Position numbers and translations under genes: made by a program. A DNA stretch of 64,000 nucleotides from Labilibacter sediminis (GTDB lineage Bacteria > Bacteroidota > Bacteroidia > Bacteroidales > Marinilabiliaceae), in assembly GCF_005877885.1 (NCBI RefSeq), contig NZ_VCHY01000005.1, positions 124,001 through 188,000 on the forward strand. Reading direction: 5' to 3'. Shown piece by piece: positions 1-9,296 of the stretch (the stretch's first letter is position 1; each line of letters opens with the position of its first letter). The notes under the pieces are model-generated. The model was not told the DNA's origin, did no database searches, and saw only the letters and a program-made list of their open reading frames with translations.

Positions 1-2160
1 AGCATAAATGCCATTTGTACTATCAGCATTTACTCCCCCTGCAAAAGCTTCATCCGAAAACAACATTTCTTCGTAACCCGAAAACTGATCAACATTACGA
101 ATATCGGCACGTAAATCATCAATAGGTAAATTAATAACTGTTGTACCCGGAAAACGATTCCAATCCCAACCTTTTTGCACAAAACCACTGGACTTATGAT
201 TTACAGGACTACCCTTACCCATAACCTGCAGTTGTCCGTGTGCTAAATAACGACCATAAAGATTAGCCCCGAGGTATTGCTCCGATGCCCATAAGTAGCG
301 TGAATGACCACGTACCGAAGCTGCCCATTCATTACGTCGATGAACCGAAGATGATGCATAAGGCATAGTGATATGTCCGGCAGGCGTTTCTTCTGCTTTA
401 ATTCCCTGTGCAATAAACTCTTTAGCTGCTGCTTCTTTGGTATTGTTTTGAACCAAACGAAGATAAGCGCTTGCTAACTCCTTATCAACATTGGAACTTC
501 CATCAGGTGTACCAGCTTTGGCCAGAATGGCATAGTGATCAGTTTTTAAGGCTCCTACACCTTCCGGATGACGACCTGACATAGATAACGGCCATTGGGT
601 AAGGTTACAATAAAAACGCATGGTAAGTAAGGCTTTTTTCAATGTAGCATGACCTTGTTTGCTCACCTGAAACGGTGTTCCGCTCATAAAATAAACCATG
701 CGCACTGCTCCATTCATACCTCCGGTGGCATAAGCCGGGTAATGATTGGCATGATGATACGATGATCCGTCAATTTTAAAAGAATCGTCCAATCCCGGTG
801 CCGGCATTAAGCCATTGTCAACCCAGCGCGAAAAACTATTTAAATACTGCACTTTTAATGGAGAATCCTCCATGATAAGAACACTTCCCAAACGTCCCAT
901 CACCATGGTGTTGAAAGCATCCATATCTATTCCATATTTTTCGGGCTTATGAAAAGTTTCTCCTATGGCAGAATACCATTGCATGCCGGCAACTGCCTCT
1001 TCCAATTTATTTTCCTCGGCCAGCACATCACGCATTAAAAACAATGCTTTATAATAACCTCTCCAATTATATCCATAATGATGAATGGTACCCCATCCGC
1101 TTCCTTCAGCTACACCCTGATCAACCATATGATCGTACATATCCATATACATTTGGCGTAATTCAGCTTTAAGGTCTGTAGATTCACAATTTACATATGC
1201 ATTGGCTATGGATGCCAATACATTGAAGTATGTTTTTAAATCTGTTTTATTTTGACGATAAAGTTTGGCAATACTGCGACCGGCAACCGGAATATACAAC
1301 TCTGCATTACGTCCAAACCAAATGGGCTTACCACTTATTTGATCCTGATGACGTACAATTTGGTAACGATCAACTTGTTTCTTTAAACTTTCAACACTCT
1401 TTTTTGTAATACGCTGTTTTTTAAGAATGTCTTCTGTATATCGTTGCTCAATTAATCTAAAAGCTGCCTTTGTCTCCTCTGATAAAGTTTGAGGGGCATC
1501 CAAATCCGGTTTCATTAAGCTTGCCTTTTGCTGAACCAACCAGTTATTTGTTGTTTTGGCATTTACATTGGGCACCTGAAAATCGGGTGTATGGTGTCGA
1601 CTATCAATGGGCTGGCACAGAAACATATGATCGAAAAACAATTGTCCTTTGCTTATCCCCTCAGGAGTTTCTATACGAAGTCTGTTCATGGAGCTAACAG
1701 GTGTCCCCTCCATATCACGCTCATAAGAAACCCATGCTGCTCGCCATCCTTTATAATTTAGTCCGAAAGTAAACTGACAATTATCTACCTCATCGGTTCC
1801 AAATATAAAAGTAACGTGATCATTTATTGGTGTTTCGTTATATACCCAAACTGCAAAAGATGGAATAGATTTATCCTCTCCTTCTGCATCAAATGGTACA
1901 AAACCAATATCTTGCTTTAGGGTAATACTACCATCTTTTTTCCACGACCAGTTTAATGATTTTTGACCGTGCTTATAATGCATAGCACTTAAGGAAAGTG
2001 AACTTCCCTTTGATTTAATCCAGTCTTTTTTATTCAATTGCTCAAAAGACCATAATTTCTCGTGCTTAAACTCTTGCGCTTTAAGTGTATTTAAACTGCT
2101 GCCTAAAAAAACAGTTACAAAAAATACAGTAGATATATAAGTTAACAGATTCTTCTTCAT
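1..2160 (-). CDS. Polysaccharide lyase family 8, chondroitin sulfate ABC lyase-like (3' end outside window)
   Basis: Secreted lyase that would cleave chondroitin, dermatan sulfate or hyaluronan by beta-elimination, releasing unsaturated disaccharides. I translated it from the ATG at 2160: a signal peptide of about 28 residues ending NTLKA, an N-terminal lyase beta-sandwich with a lamin-like fold, then the (alpha/alpha) catalytic toroid. The motif HHANHYPAYATGG contains a His and Tyr seven residues apart (about H470 and Y477). This matches the spacing of the catalytic His501/Tyr508 of Proteus chondroitinase ABC, and R530 in SGRHP lies where the third catalytic residue is expected. The frame is open to base 1 (720 codons); the family is usually about 1000 residues, so the C-terminal beta domains are missing only because the window ends. 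It is separated from the next minus-strand operon by a terminator and a MITE-like repeat. Substrate preference within the glycosaminoglycans is not readable from sequence. Confidence 0.9.
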   Translation of the reverse strand, partial: MKKNLLTYISTVFFVTVFLGSSLNTLKAQEFKHEKLWSFEQLNKKDWIKSKGSSLSLSAMHYKHGQKSLNWSWKKDGSITLKQDIGFVPFDAEGEDKSIPSFAVWVYNETPINDHVTFIFGTDEVDNCQFTFGLNYKGWRAAWVSYERDMEGTPVSSMNRLRIETPEGISKGQLFFDHMFLCQPIDSRHHTPDFQVPNVNAKTTNNWLVQQKASLMKPDLDAPQTLSEETKAAFRLIEQRYTEDILKKQRITKKSVESLKKQVDRYQIVRHQDQISGKPIWFGRNAELYIPVAGRSIAKLYRQNKTDLKTYFNVLASIANAYVNCESTDLKAELRQMYMDMYDHMVDQGVAEGSGWGTIHHYGYNWRGYYKALFLMRDVLAEENKLEEAVAGMQWYSAIGETFHKPEKYGIDMDAFNTMVMGRLGSVLIMEDSPLKVQYLNSFSRWVDNGLMPAPGLDDSFKIDGSSYHHANHYPAYATGGMNGAVRMVYFMSGTPFQVSKQGHATLKKALLTMRFYCNLTQWPLSMSGRHPEGVGALKTDHYAILAKAGTPDGSSNVDKELASAYLRLVQNNTKEAAAKEFIAQGIKAEETPAGHITMPYASSSVHRRNEWAASVRGHSRYLWASEQYLGANLYGRYLAHGQLQVMGKGSPVNHKSSGFVQKGWDWNRFPGTTVINLPIDDLRADIRNVDQFSGYEEMLFSDEAFAGGVNADSTNGIYA

Positions 2161-2289
2161 TTTACTTTTCAAATTTGTTTAAGCCCAAAAGTAGTTTGAT
2201 ACTTGAAATTAAGTGTTCATTTTTGTCCAAACGAAGTCTAAAATTATACGAAATATGACAATTATACACAGGAACAATTAGATGCTTCA

Positions 2290-2464
2290 TTAAACCCACA
2301 ATATGCATTAGAAAATCTATTACACATTGAAATTCCTTCAAAACAAGTCACTTCGTTACTTCACCTCAACTCACCAGAACTATGCTATGACTCGTTTCGG
2401 TAAAGTCTTGTTTTATTGCACTTTCAATCCTCATGACGAAGTTCTAATACATAATGCGGGTTAA
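2290..2464 (+). repeat. MITE-like element A with terminal inverted repeats
   Basis: The ends are imperfect inverted repeats of about 20 bp: left AACCCACAATATGCATTAGA, and right, read on the opposite strand, AACCCGCATTATGTATTAGA. The interior has no credible ORF. An inverted copy with about 25 mismatches and no gaps (my count by eye) lies at 12176-12350. This is the form of a non-autonomous mobile element; the parent transposase is not in the window and I do not assign an IS family. Confidence 0.75.
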
Positions 2465-2510
2465 ATCTCTTACAACAAATAAATATGATGAAAATTCTTA
2501 TAATAAAACA

Positions 2511-2543
2511 CAAAAAAGGGTTTACCAAAATTGATAAACCCTT
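2511..2543 (-). terminator. Rho-independent terminator of the 4767-2572 operon
   Basis: The stem AAGGGTTTA/TAAACCCTT (2516-2524 with 2535-2543) is followed on the minus strand by a run of T. It lies 29 bp past the stop of the DNRLRE gene, so transcription of that operon should end before the repeat element and PL8. Confidence 0.8.
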
Positions 2544-2571
2544 CAAACAAAACTAATCTGCAATTGCCATA

Positions 2572-3189
2572 TTATGGTAAAATTTTCAAGTAAGCTTCGC
2601 GTTTAGCTGCCATTCCATTACTCCATGTACGTTCTTTTGAAATCACCTCAATACTTGTTCTGTTGAAATCATCATTGGCAAGCACTAATGTCACTTTTCC
2701 CTTCTTACTTTTTTCTTTTAAAGCTTTAAGTTTATCAGCAGGAATAGAAATGCTAATCCAACTATTATCATCATTAACCGGTAAAACTTCTGTTGCCAAC
2801 AATTCTGCTTTTTCAGGTTTATTATCGAAAGTAATTCCTGTTTCGCTCCATTTATTATTTTCGCAAGCATATACATTCAACGAAAATTGTGCGCTGGCAT
2901 CATTTTTACTTGGAAAAACACGTACACAAAGATTTAAGGTTGCACTCTCAATACTTTCAATTTTCTTTAAGTTGAACTGCAAATATGAGATACGTGAATA
3001 TTTATCTGTTCCGTTAGATTTCATTACGCGTAAACGACCATCTTTGGTTAATCCGAAAGCTTCATCTGAAGTTTCACCCCCTTGAACAAAAGCATCCTGC
3101 GACACTTTTACTTTTACCGGTTTTCCGGCAAAACTATTACTTGAAACTGCCAATAGCAGTACACTAAAAATGATGACTAATGTTTTCAT
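2572..3189 (-). CDS. Secreted DNRLRE / CBM96-like carbohydrate-binding domain protein
   Basis: A 205-residue protein made of a signal peptide (about 1-21, ending NSFAG) and one DNRLRE-type beta-sandwich. Family features visible are DAFVQGG near the start, YLQFNL, a W followed by GITFDNKP, and the closing KERTW...YLKIL strand. Some members of this group are classed as CBM96, first described as alginate binding; binding here is inferred, not shown. It is the second gene of a two-gene unit, 21 bp after the DUF4955 beta-helix gene, which suggests it acts as a separate binding or auxiliary subunit of that enzyme. There is no T9SS C-terminal domain, so it is probably periplasmic or surface-associated through another route. 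Confidence 0.75.
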   Translation of the reverse strand: MKTLVIIFSVLLLAVSSNSFAGKPVKVKVSQDAFVQGGETSDEAFGLTKDGRLRVMKSNGTDKYSRISYLQFNLKKIESIESATLNLCVRVFPSKNDASAQFSLNVYACENNKWSETGITFDNKPEKAELLATEVLPVNDDNSWISISIPADKLKALKEKSKKGKVTLVLANDDFNRTSIEVISKERTWSNGMAAKREAYLKILP

Positions 3190-3210
3190 TACGATATATT
3201 TTAAATGTTT

Positions 3211-4767
3211 TTAATTCTTTAATTCAGTTAACCAGTTTGGTAATTTACCTAACCTTAATTCGAGCTGAGCTTCATATAATGACTCTGTTTTTACCGGCGT
3301 ACCCAACGACTCAAGCACCTTAATCTGCTCTTCTTTAAACGTTGATCCGGCTCCGTGGAAACCAACTACATAAGGAGGAATAATTTTCCAAAACCAGGTT
3401 TTTGATGACCAAAACTCAAAGTCTGTTTCAGGTTCACCTAACTCTTTGTAGTTCCATAAAACCAAATGTTCTAAATGGTTTGGCAGATTATGACGTGCAC
3501 CTCCGCCACGACCAATAAAAAAACCACCTTCCACGCAATCGAACAAGGTAGCTCTGGGTTGCGAAGCATGAGTTTCAAAACTGGTGTCTTCGTTATATTT
3601 TACCCTCCAAAATACACTTCCAATTGATGCACCCGCTACACCAGGAGCATGCCATTGCGAGGATTCGTCGTTTAACATACCAACTAACACGCGTGTTGAA
3701 GAAGAAGAACCTACAGAACTGTGTCCCGGTGTTCCTGTTACCTTGCAGTTTAGTACCGAAACATTTGCTGATAAAGAAATACTTACCACCCTGTTCACAT
3801 CAGAAAAACTACAGTTTTGAATCCAGCTATTGGCCAAACGCGAAAACTTAATCATTGAGTAACCACCATCATGAATAGCATCTTTATGGTGAACAAAATC
3901 ATCATGCCAATTACCTTTAAAGGCAATATCCTCAACACCCACTTCTTCGTAATGCGCATAGCTTAAAATAACCCAGTTATGTTTTTCATCCACATCACGC
4001 ATCATAGGTTCTTTAAAAGTGATGTTTTTGCCCTTTACCTCTTTTACCTGATGATATTCATTTACGTAAACACCTTTGTCTTTAATATAGGTCCATTCAG
4101 GGGCTACCTGGCAACCACACATTTCATGTTCCAAAAGATCCGGTGCATTATTTCTTACACGCAACACAACCCAGTCTCCTGCTTTAATTTTAGCTGTACT
4201 CTTAACCTTCAACTGAAAAGATCCACGTTTAGCTCCATCGATAACCTGCGTTAACTCAGCCTCACTTCCTCCTCCGGTAAAATTAAAAAGATACGGGCAT
4301 GTCCAAAGTTTTTTGGGATCTTTAGCCGGCAAAAAGTTTTTCATATAAAGCTCTGTACCTCCTTCACCCGAACCACTACCCCTAAAAACAATATTGTTCC
4401 CTTTAACTACAATTGGTTTTTTATCGTCACTGTCCTCATTTACCAAAAATTTACCCTTTGGAAAGAACACGATACCTGATCCATTTTTTACCGCAGCATC
4501 TACTGTTTTACGAATGGCCTCTTTATCCGATTTACCATCGTTAGGCACAGCACCATAATCTGTTACATTAAATACTGTGTGATTTACAATGGGTATAGCC
4601 TTTTCTCCATGATGATATCCTGCATAAGAAAAATCGGGCAACTCAGATACTTTTCCCTTTTCATGGGCAGCTTTGTAGTCCTCCCACAACTGACTGGTCT
4701 GTCCTTTACTTATCGCTGCCATGGCAAAAAGCCCCAAAGCCAGCAAGTATTTATTTGATTTATTCAT
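3211..4767 (-). CDS. Secreted DUF4955 / pectate-lyase-superfamily beta-helix protein, candidate glycosaminoglycan lyase
   Basis: A 518-residue protein with signal peptide (about 1-22, ending SKGQ). The N-terminal motif VTDYGAVPNDGKSDKEAI followed by VFFPKGKFLV is the start of the Pectate_lyase_3 right-handed beta-helix fold. GSGSGEGGTEL and later turns (FSRLANSWIQNCSFSDV, SLSANVSVLNC) continue the helix, and the C-terminal part fits DUF4955. As I recall, the B. thetaiotaomicron chondroitin/hyaluronan PUL contains a founding PL29 lyase (BT3328) of this general type. Placement here beside PL8, GH88, a sulfatase and an HTCS makes a glycosaminoglycan lyase role the best hypothesis, but catalytic residues cannot be assigned by eye. 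It is first in an operon with the CBM96-like gene. Confidence 0.75.
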   Translation of the reverse strand: MNKSNKYLLALGLFAMAAISKGQTSQLWEDYKAAHEKGKVSELPDFSYAGYHHGEKAIPIVNHTVFNVTDYGAVPNDGKSDKEAIRKTVDAAVKNGSGIVFFPKGKFLVNEDSDDKKPIVVKGNNIVFRGSGSGEGGTELYMKNFLPAKDPKKLWTCPYLFNFTGGGSEAELTQVIDGAKRGSFQLKVKSTAKIKAGDWVVLRVRNNAPDLLEHEMCGCQVAPEWTYIKDKGVYVNEYHQVKEVKGKNITFKEPMMRDVDEKHNWVILSYAHYEEVGVEDIAFKGNWHDDFVHHKDAIHDGGYSMIKFSRLANSWIQNCSFSDVNRVVSISLSANVSVLNCKVTGTPGHSSVGSSSSTRVLVGMLNDESSQWHAPGVAGASIGSVFWRVKYNEDTSFETHASQPRATLFDCVEGGFFIGRGGGARHNLPNHLEHLVLWNYKELGEPETDFEFWSSKTWFWKIIPPYVVGFHGAGSTFKEEQIKVLESLGTPVKTESLYEAQLELRLGKLPNWLTELKN

Positions 4768-4901
4768 AAAAAAAATTGAAACTGATTAATGCTGCAAATT
4801 ACTTACTCAACATTATAGGAGAGTAAACAATTGTACAAAAAACGTTCACAATCATACACCCGGAAATTTACATCCCGGACAAACCTTATGGGTACAACGA
4901 T

Positions 4902-7900
4902 TTAAGCATCTTCGTTATTAGCTTCTTTTTCATCCGTTTCTGTCGACACTGAAGAATCAGCACTATTTCCTTCCGTATATTTGGATGGGGTAACACCATA
5001 ACGCTCCCTAAAACAACGACTAAAATAGCGTGGTGTGCTAAAACCAACCGCATAAGCAATCTCTGACACATTCATTTCAGGGTTAGACAATAACATTTCT
5101 GCCGATTTCTTTAGCCGGATTGAAAGTATAAAATCGTTTGGCGTTTGACCTGTTACCCCTTTTATTTTAGAATACAACCGGGTTCGTCCCAAACTTAATG
5201 CCTTGGCAAAATCATTTACATCAAACTCTGTATCATCAATATGCTCTTCTACAATAGCCTGAGCCTGCTCCAATAACTTTTGATCGATGGAATTATGCGC
5301 CAATTCTTTAATATCGGCCTGAGGATCTTGTTTAAACTTTTGTTTAACAATTATCCGATTCTGAAGCAAGTTCTTTACACGGGCACGTAACAGTTTAATA
5401 TTAAAAGGCTTCGTAATATAATCATCAGCTCCTGTTTCAACACCTTCAATTTTGTATTCCATGGCCGTGCGTGCCGTTAATAATACAATTGGAATATGAC
5501 AGGTTTGTATATTTCGTTTTAGCTTGGCACACATCTGCGTTCCTGACATATTGGGCATCATCACATCCGATATAATTAAATCCGGCTGCTGATCCAGTGC
5601 TAACTGTAAACCTACGCTGCCATCCTCTGCCTCCAAAATTTTATATTGCGATGAAAAAATATCTTTAATCATGGCCCTGGCCTCTGCATTATCTTCAACC
5701 AATAAAAGGGTTGGCGCGCCTTCACCAGCACCAATAAACTCCTCTTCCTCCAATTGCACATCTGGTTCAACCAAAGTTACATGATCACTTACAACTGTTG
5801 GTTTCTCTTTGGTTAACTCATCCTCATTGAAATGCTTATTTCCTTTTTTTAATCGTACGGTAAATGAAGTACCTTCACCTTCTGCACTATCTACCAATAC
5901 CTGACCATGATGTTCTTTAATAATACCTTTGCATAAGGATAAGCCAATACCACTTCCCTGCCCTGTTGTTTTACCGGAAACCTTATCTATCTGATAGAAA
6001 CGATCAAAAATCTTTTCCACATCTTCCTTTGGCATTCCCGGACCATTATCTGAAATAACGATATCAACATAAGCATCCTGCTCAATAACCTCAACAATTA
6101 CTTTTCCTTTATGCTCCTCAACTACTTTAAAAGCATTTGATATTAAATTATAAAATACCTTTTCCATTTGCTGACCATCAAACCATAAAGCCAAAGCAGA
6201 GGGAGGTGTTTTAAAGTCATATTCTACCTGATGGTGATGAGCATACTCTACAAAGGACTGGTAAATCTCATCCAGAAAACCAGCAAGCTTATACTCAGTT
6301 ACTTTTAATTTTAGAAAACCTTGCTCCATCTTTCTAAAATCAAGTAATTCTGTAATCAGGTTGTTTAATCGTATAGCATTATTATTTATGGTGAGCAATT
6401 TCTTGTAGTTACGGGCCGATGTTTTAGTATCTTCTAAAATAGCCTCCAGAGTTCCGGTAATCAGTGTAAGAGGAGTTCTAAACTCATGAGATATATTTGT
6501 AAAGAAACGCAGCTTCGATTGGTTCATATCTTTAATTTGTTCCTTCTCTCGTTTTTCAACCTTTAAACTGTCTTCCAATCTCACCCGGCTTAAAAAAATC
6601 TGGTTTAAAAACACAACTATCCCTATAAGTGCTGCCACATAAAGCATATACGCATACCATGTTTTATAGAAAGGAGGATTTACAATAATTTGCATACTCC
6701 TGGTATCCACTACATTATCATCCACACTATTAAGTACACGCACCTTCAGGTTATAAGTTCCGGGATCGAGGTTTGTATAAGTAACAGAAGTTTGATTGCC
6801 TGCCTTTACCCAACTTTTATTAAAGTTTTCCAGTTTAAACTCGTACCTGCTCTGATTGGTTGAAATATAATTACATGCAGAATAATTTACAGTAAATACA
6901 TCTTGCTCAGGTTCTAATACAATTTTATCGGTATATACCAGATCATTTGTTAATAATTTAGTTTCATCATTGGGCAGAACTTCATTGTTATTGACATACA
7001 GTGTAGTAAAAAGCAGAGAGAAATCACTGGATTTCTTCAACATATCTTCCTCTTTAAAAGATATTAATCCGTTAATACCGCCAACAAATACTTCACCATC
7101 ACTGGTTAGGCAAAGAGAACCTTCATTAAGCTCCTCAAGCGGGAAACCATTGCCCTGTTCATGACTATAAAAACGGTTGTTTTCCACATCAAAACGCACC
7201 AGGCCTTTACTGGTTGCCACCCATAAATTACCGTAACGTGACTCCTGAATTCCGTATACAAAATCACTGGGTAACTGGTGTGTTAACCTTGAATAATTAA
7301 TAAACTGATCCTGCTTGCGAATATATTGGTTCAGCCCTCCTCCCAGGGTGCCTATCCACAACCTAAACTGATGATCTTCAAAAATACAGTTAATGGTATT
7401 GCTGCTTATCCCGCTACCTGTATTATCTTTTATATAACGCTTTAATTTATTTGTTTCTGTATCATAAACACATAAACCATTTCGCTCTGTACCAATCCAT
7501 AACTTACCAAAGCTATCTTCAAACAAACAAAATATAACATCCCCAATCAGTGCTTTGGTTTCTTTGTCCAAAATAAAAGGTTCAAAACTTAGTTTCTGAA
7601 GGTTAAACTTAACAATACCATTGTGCGTTCCTAACAAATAATCATCCTTAAACTTTATAATTGAATTTATTACATTAGAAGGAAGTGAAGTACTATCCTG
7701 CGGATCATGTTTAAAATTTAGAAAGCGCTCTGTAGTAATATCTAAAACATTAAAACCTCCAAGATAGGTTCCTATCAACAGCCTTCCATCTTTGGCCATG
7801 TATAAGGATTTTACATTGTTATGCGACAATCCTTTTTGTCCTTCACTATGTTTATAATGTTTAAATGTTTTTGTAGTCCTGTTTAAATAATCCAAACCAC

Positions 7901-8969
7901 CACCTTCGGTAGCTATCCATAAATTATTGAATTTATCCTCCAACATTTTACCGATTACATGATAATTTACGCCCTGCGGATGATCTTGCCTTACAGCATA
8001 TCTTTTATAAACGTGAAAATCCGGATTATAATAACTAATCCCTCCAAAATAGGTTCCAATCCACATGGTCCCCTGCTTATCGCGCATAATACAATAAACA
8101 CTATTGTGCGATAAGGCATTATGAGCTTCATCGGACTGCATATAACTTTGAACCTCAAAAGATCTGCTGTCAACGATACTTAATCCCAAAAAAGTACCGA
8201 CCCAGATGTTACCTTGCGAGTCTTCCTTTATATCACGAATAATATTATTGGCGATCGTTTTATCATTATCCTCATGTTTGAAATGCTTAATTACATCGTG
8301 TTGTCTATTCAGTAATATAACACCTTCGCCTTCTGTTCCTACCCAAATTCGTTTTTGAGAATCTGTAAAAACCGTATTAGCTCTATTGCCTAATATTTCT
8401 GCAGTAACCTTACTTGTATTGTTGTATTTAAATAAACCTTCATCACTACATATCCATAGCATCCCTGCATTATCTGTAGTTAAATATTTAATGGCACAAT
8501 TTTTATCAAAGATATCACCACGCAGTACAAATGATTTAGTATCTGCATTAAGTTCAAATAAACCTCTGCTGGTTCCAAGTAAGAGTTTTCCTTCATACGG
8601 AAGCAAGGAAAGAACCCCGTTAAAAGGAAACTGTTCAAAGACCAATGTACGTGTATCGAGACGGGAAATGCCATTATAAGTAGCTGCCCATATATAATTT
8701 CCGTCACCTTGCAAAACCCTAATATTATGCCCTAACAAAGAGTTATTATCTCCGCGAACTGGTCTGAAGGTTTTTATCTGATCGCCATCATATACATTTA
8801 AACCATCTCTTGTTCCTATCCAGATACGCCCAACCTCATCCTGCATTATTGAGGTAACAGAAACTTGCGATAAGCCTTCTTTTAAACCCAAATATTCAAA
8901 CGCAATGTTTTGCGCTGATATTAAAGCACAAAATCCGACAATCAACAAGCTTAACAAGCACTTTTTCAT
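4902..8969 (-). CDS. Hybrid two-component system sensor/regulator (HTCS)
   Basis: A 1355-residue one-protein signalling system typical of Bacteroidota PULs. Order: signal peptide 1-19; periplasmic two-propeller region made of repeated units with W(I/V)GT motifs to about 690; Y_Y_Y domain (about 700-770); transmembrane segment about 770-793; HisKA with ISHEFRTPLT and phospho-acceptor H828; HATPase with DNGPGMP and GQGSGIGLS; receiver with LLLVEDN and acceptor D1135 in ISDVMMP; C-terminal AraC-type HTH (about 1250-1340, ending in RYGVTPSKY). All key residues are present. It is divergent from the GH88-sulfatase operon and sits upstream of the DUF4955-CBM96 operon, so it most likely senses an unsaturated glycosaminoglycan disaccharide and activates this cluster; that ligand is inferred from neighbours and from the B. 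theta BT3334 precedent. Confidence 0.93.
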   Translation of the reverse strand: MKKCLLSLLIVGFCALISAQNIAFEYLGLKEGLSQVSVTSIMQDEVGRIWIGTRDGLNVYDGDQIKTFRPVRGDNNSLLGHNIRVLQGDGNYIWAATYNGISRLDTRTLVFEQFPFNGVLSLLPYEGKLLLGTSRGLFELNADTKSFVLRGDIFDKNCAIKYLTTDNAGMLWICSDEGLFKYNNTSKVTAEILGNRANTVFTDSQKRIWVGTEGEGVILLNRQHDVIKHFKHEDNDKTIANNIIRDIKEDSQGNIWVGTFLGLSIVDSRSFEVQSYMQSDEAHNALSHNSVYCIMRDKQGTMWIGTYFGGISYYNPDFHVYKRYAVRQDHPQGVNYHVIGKMLEDKFNNLWIATEGGGLDYLNRTTKTFKHYKHSEGQKGLSHNNVKSLYMAKDGRLLIGTYLGGFNVLDITTERFLNFKHDPQDSTSLPSNVINSIIKFKDDYLLGTHNGIVKFNLQKLSFEPFILDKETKALIGDVIFCLFEDSFGKLWIGTERNGLCVYDTETNKLKRYIKDNTGSGISSNTINCIFEDHQFRLWIGTLGGGLNQYIRKQDQFINYSRLTHQLPSDFVYGIQESRYGNLWVATSKGLVRFDVENNRFYSHEQGNGFPLEELNEGSLCLTSDGEVFVGGINGLISFKEEDMLKKSSDFSLLFTTLYVNNNEVLPNDETKLLTNDLVYTDKIVLEPEQDVFTVNYSACNYISTNQSRYEFKLENFNKSWVKAGNQTSVTYTNLDPGTYNLKVRVLNSVDDNVVDTRSMQIIVNPPFYKTWYAYMLYVAALIGIVVFLNQIFLSRVRLEDSLKVEKREKEQIKDMNQSKLRFFTNISHEFRTPLTLITGTLEAILEDTKTSARNYKKLLTINNNAIRLNNLITELLDFRKMEQGFLKLKVTEYKLAGFLDEIYQSFVEYAHHHQVEYDFKTPPSALALWFDGQQMEKVFYNLISNAFKVVEEHKGKVIVEVIEQDAYVDIVISDNGPGMPKEDVEKIFDRFYQIDKVSGKTTGQGSGIGLSLCKGIIKEHHGQVLVDSAEGEGTSFTVRLKKGNKHFNEDELTKEKPTVVSDHVTLVEPDVQLEEEEFIGAGEGAPTLLLVEDNAEARAMIKDIFSSQYKILEAEDGSVGLQLALDQQPDLIISDVMMPNMSGTQMCAKLKRNIQTCHIPIVLLTARTAMEYKIEGVETGADDYITKPFNIKLLRARVKNLLQNRIIVKQKFKQDPQADIKELAHNSIDQKLLEQAQAIVEEHIDDTEFDVNDFAKALSLGRTRLYSKIKGVTGQTPNDFILSIRLKKSAEMLLSNPEMNVSEIAYAVGFSTPRYFSRCFRERYGVTPSKYTEGNSADSSVSTETDEKEANNEDA

Positions 8970-9296
8970 TCTATATATCTTTATTAAACAACTGTAATTT
9001 AAGCAAAAACACTGAGCTCTACTAACTCAAATCTAAGCCGATTACAAAGAAAAGGCTCCCTAAAAAATAATGCTCTAATATTATTCATATTAATGACACA
9101 ATTGTACACTAAACGTACTGAATTGCCATTCTTTTCCACTGATAATCAAATGTTAATATACTCCTTGTACAATAATAGACCTCAAACACCCCTTAACCAA
9201 GTGTTTTTTAAGCCCTTAGGATCATTATTTTTGCATTATCCCTTTTGGAAAAATATTAATACCGAATTACGAAATAGAAGCTAAAAATATTGAACA
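8970..9296. other. Divergent intergenic region between HTCS and GH88 genes
   Basis: 327 bp, AT-rich, expected to carry both promoters and HTCS binding sites. A TATTTTTG box at 9226-9233 on the plus strand fits the Bacteroidota -7 consensus about 63 bp before the GH88 start, but lacks a clear TTTG at -33. No repeat or credible ORF. Confidence 0.5.
9226..9233 (+). promoter_or_regulatory. Possible -7 box upstream of GH88 operon
   Basis: TATTTTTG matches TAnnTTTG. No good -33 element is visible, as could be expected for an activator-dependent (HTCS) promoter. Confidence 0.3.

Larger units (their letters stand above)
2161..2571. other. Gene-free spacer with MITE-like repeat and terminator
   Basis: This spacer separates the PL8 gene from the operon ending at 2572. 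It holds the 175-bp inverted-repeat element at 2290-2464 and the minus-strand terminator hairpin at 2511-2543. The first ~100 bp next to the PL8 start should carry its promoter, but I see no convincing -33/-7 pair. Confidence 0.7.

Noticed and set aside
2663-3085. Plus-strand frame of 140 codons
   Set aside because: Antisense shadow of the DNRLRE gene, which has a signal peptide and family motifs.
9093-9284. Plus-strand frame of 63 codons before GH88
   Set aside because: Lies in the promoter region, no signal or domain, and ends just before the true gene.
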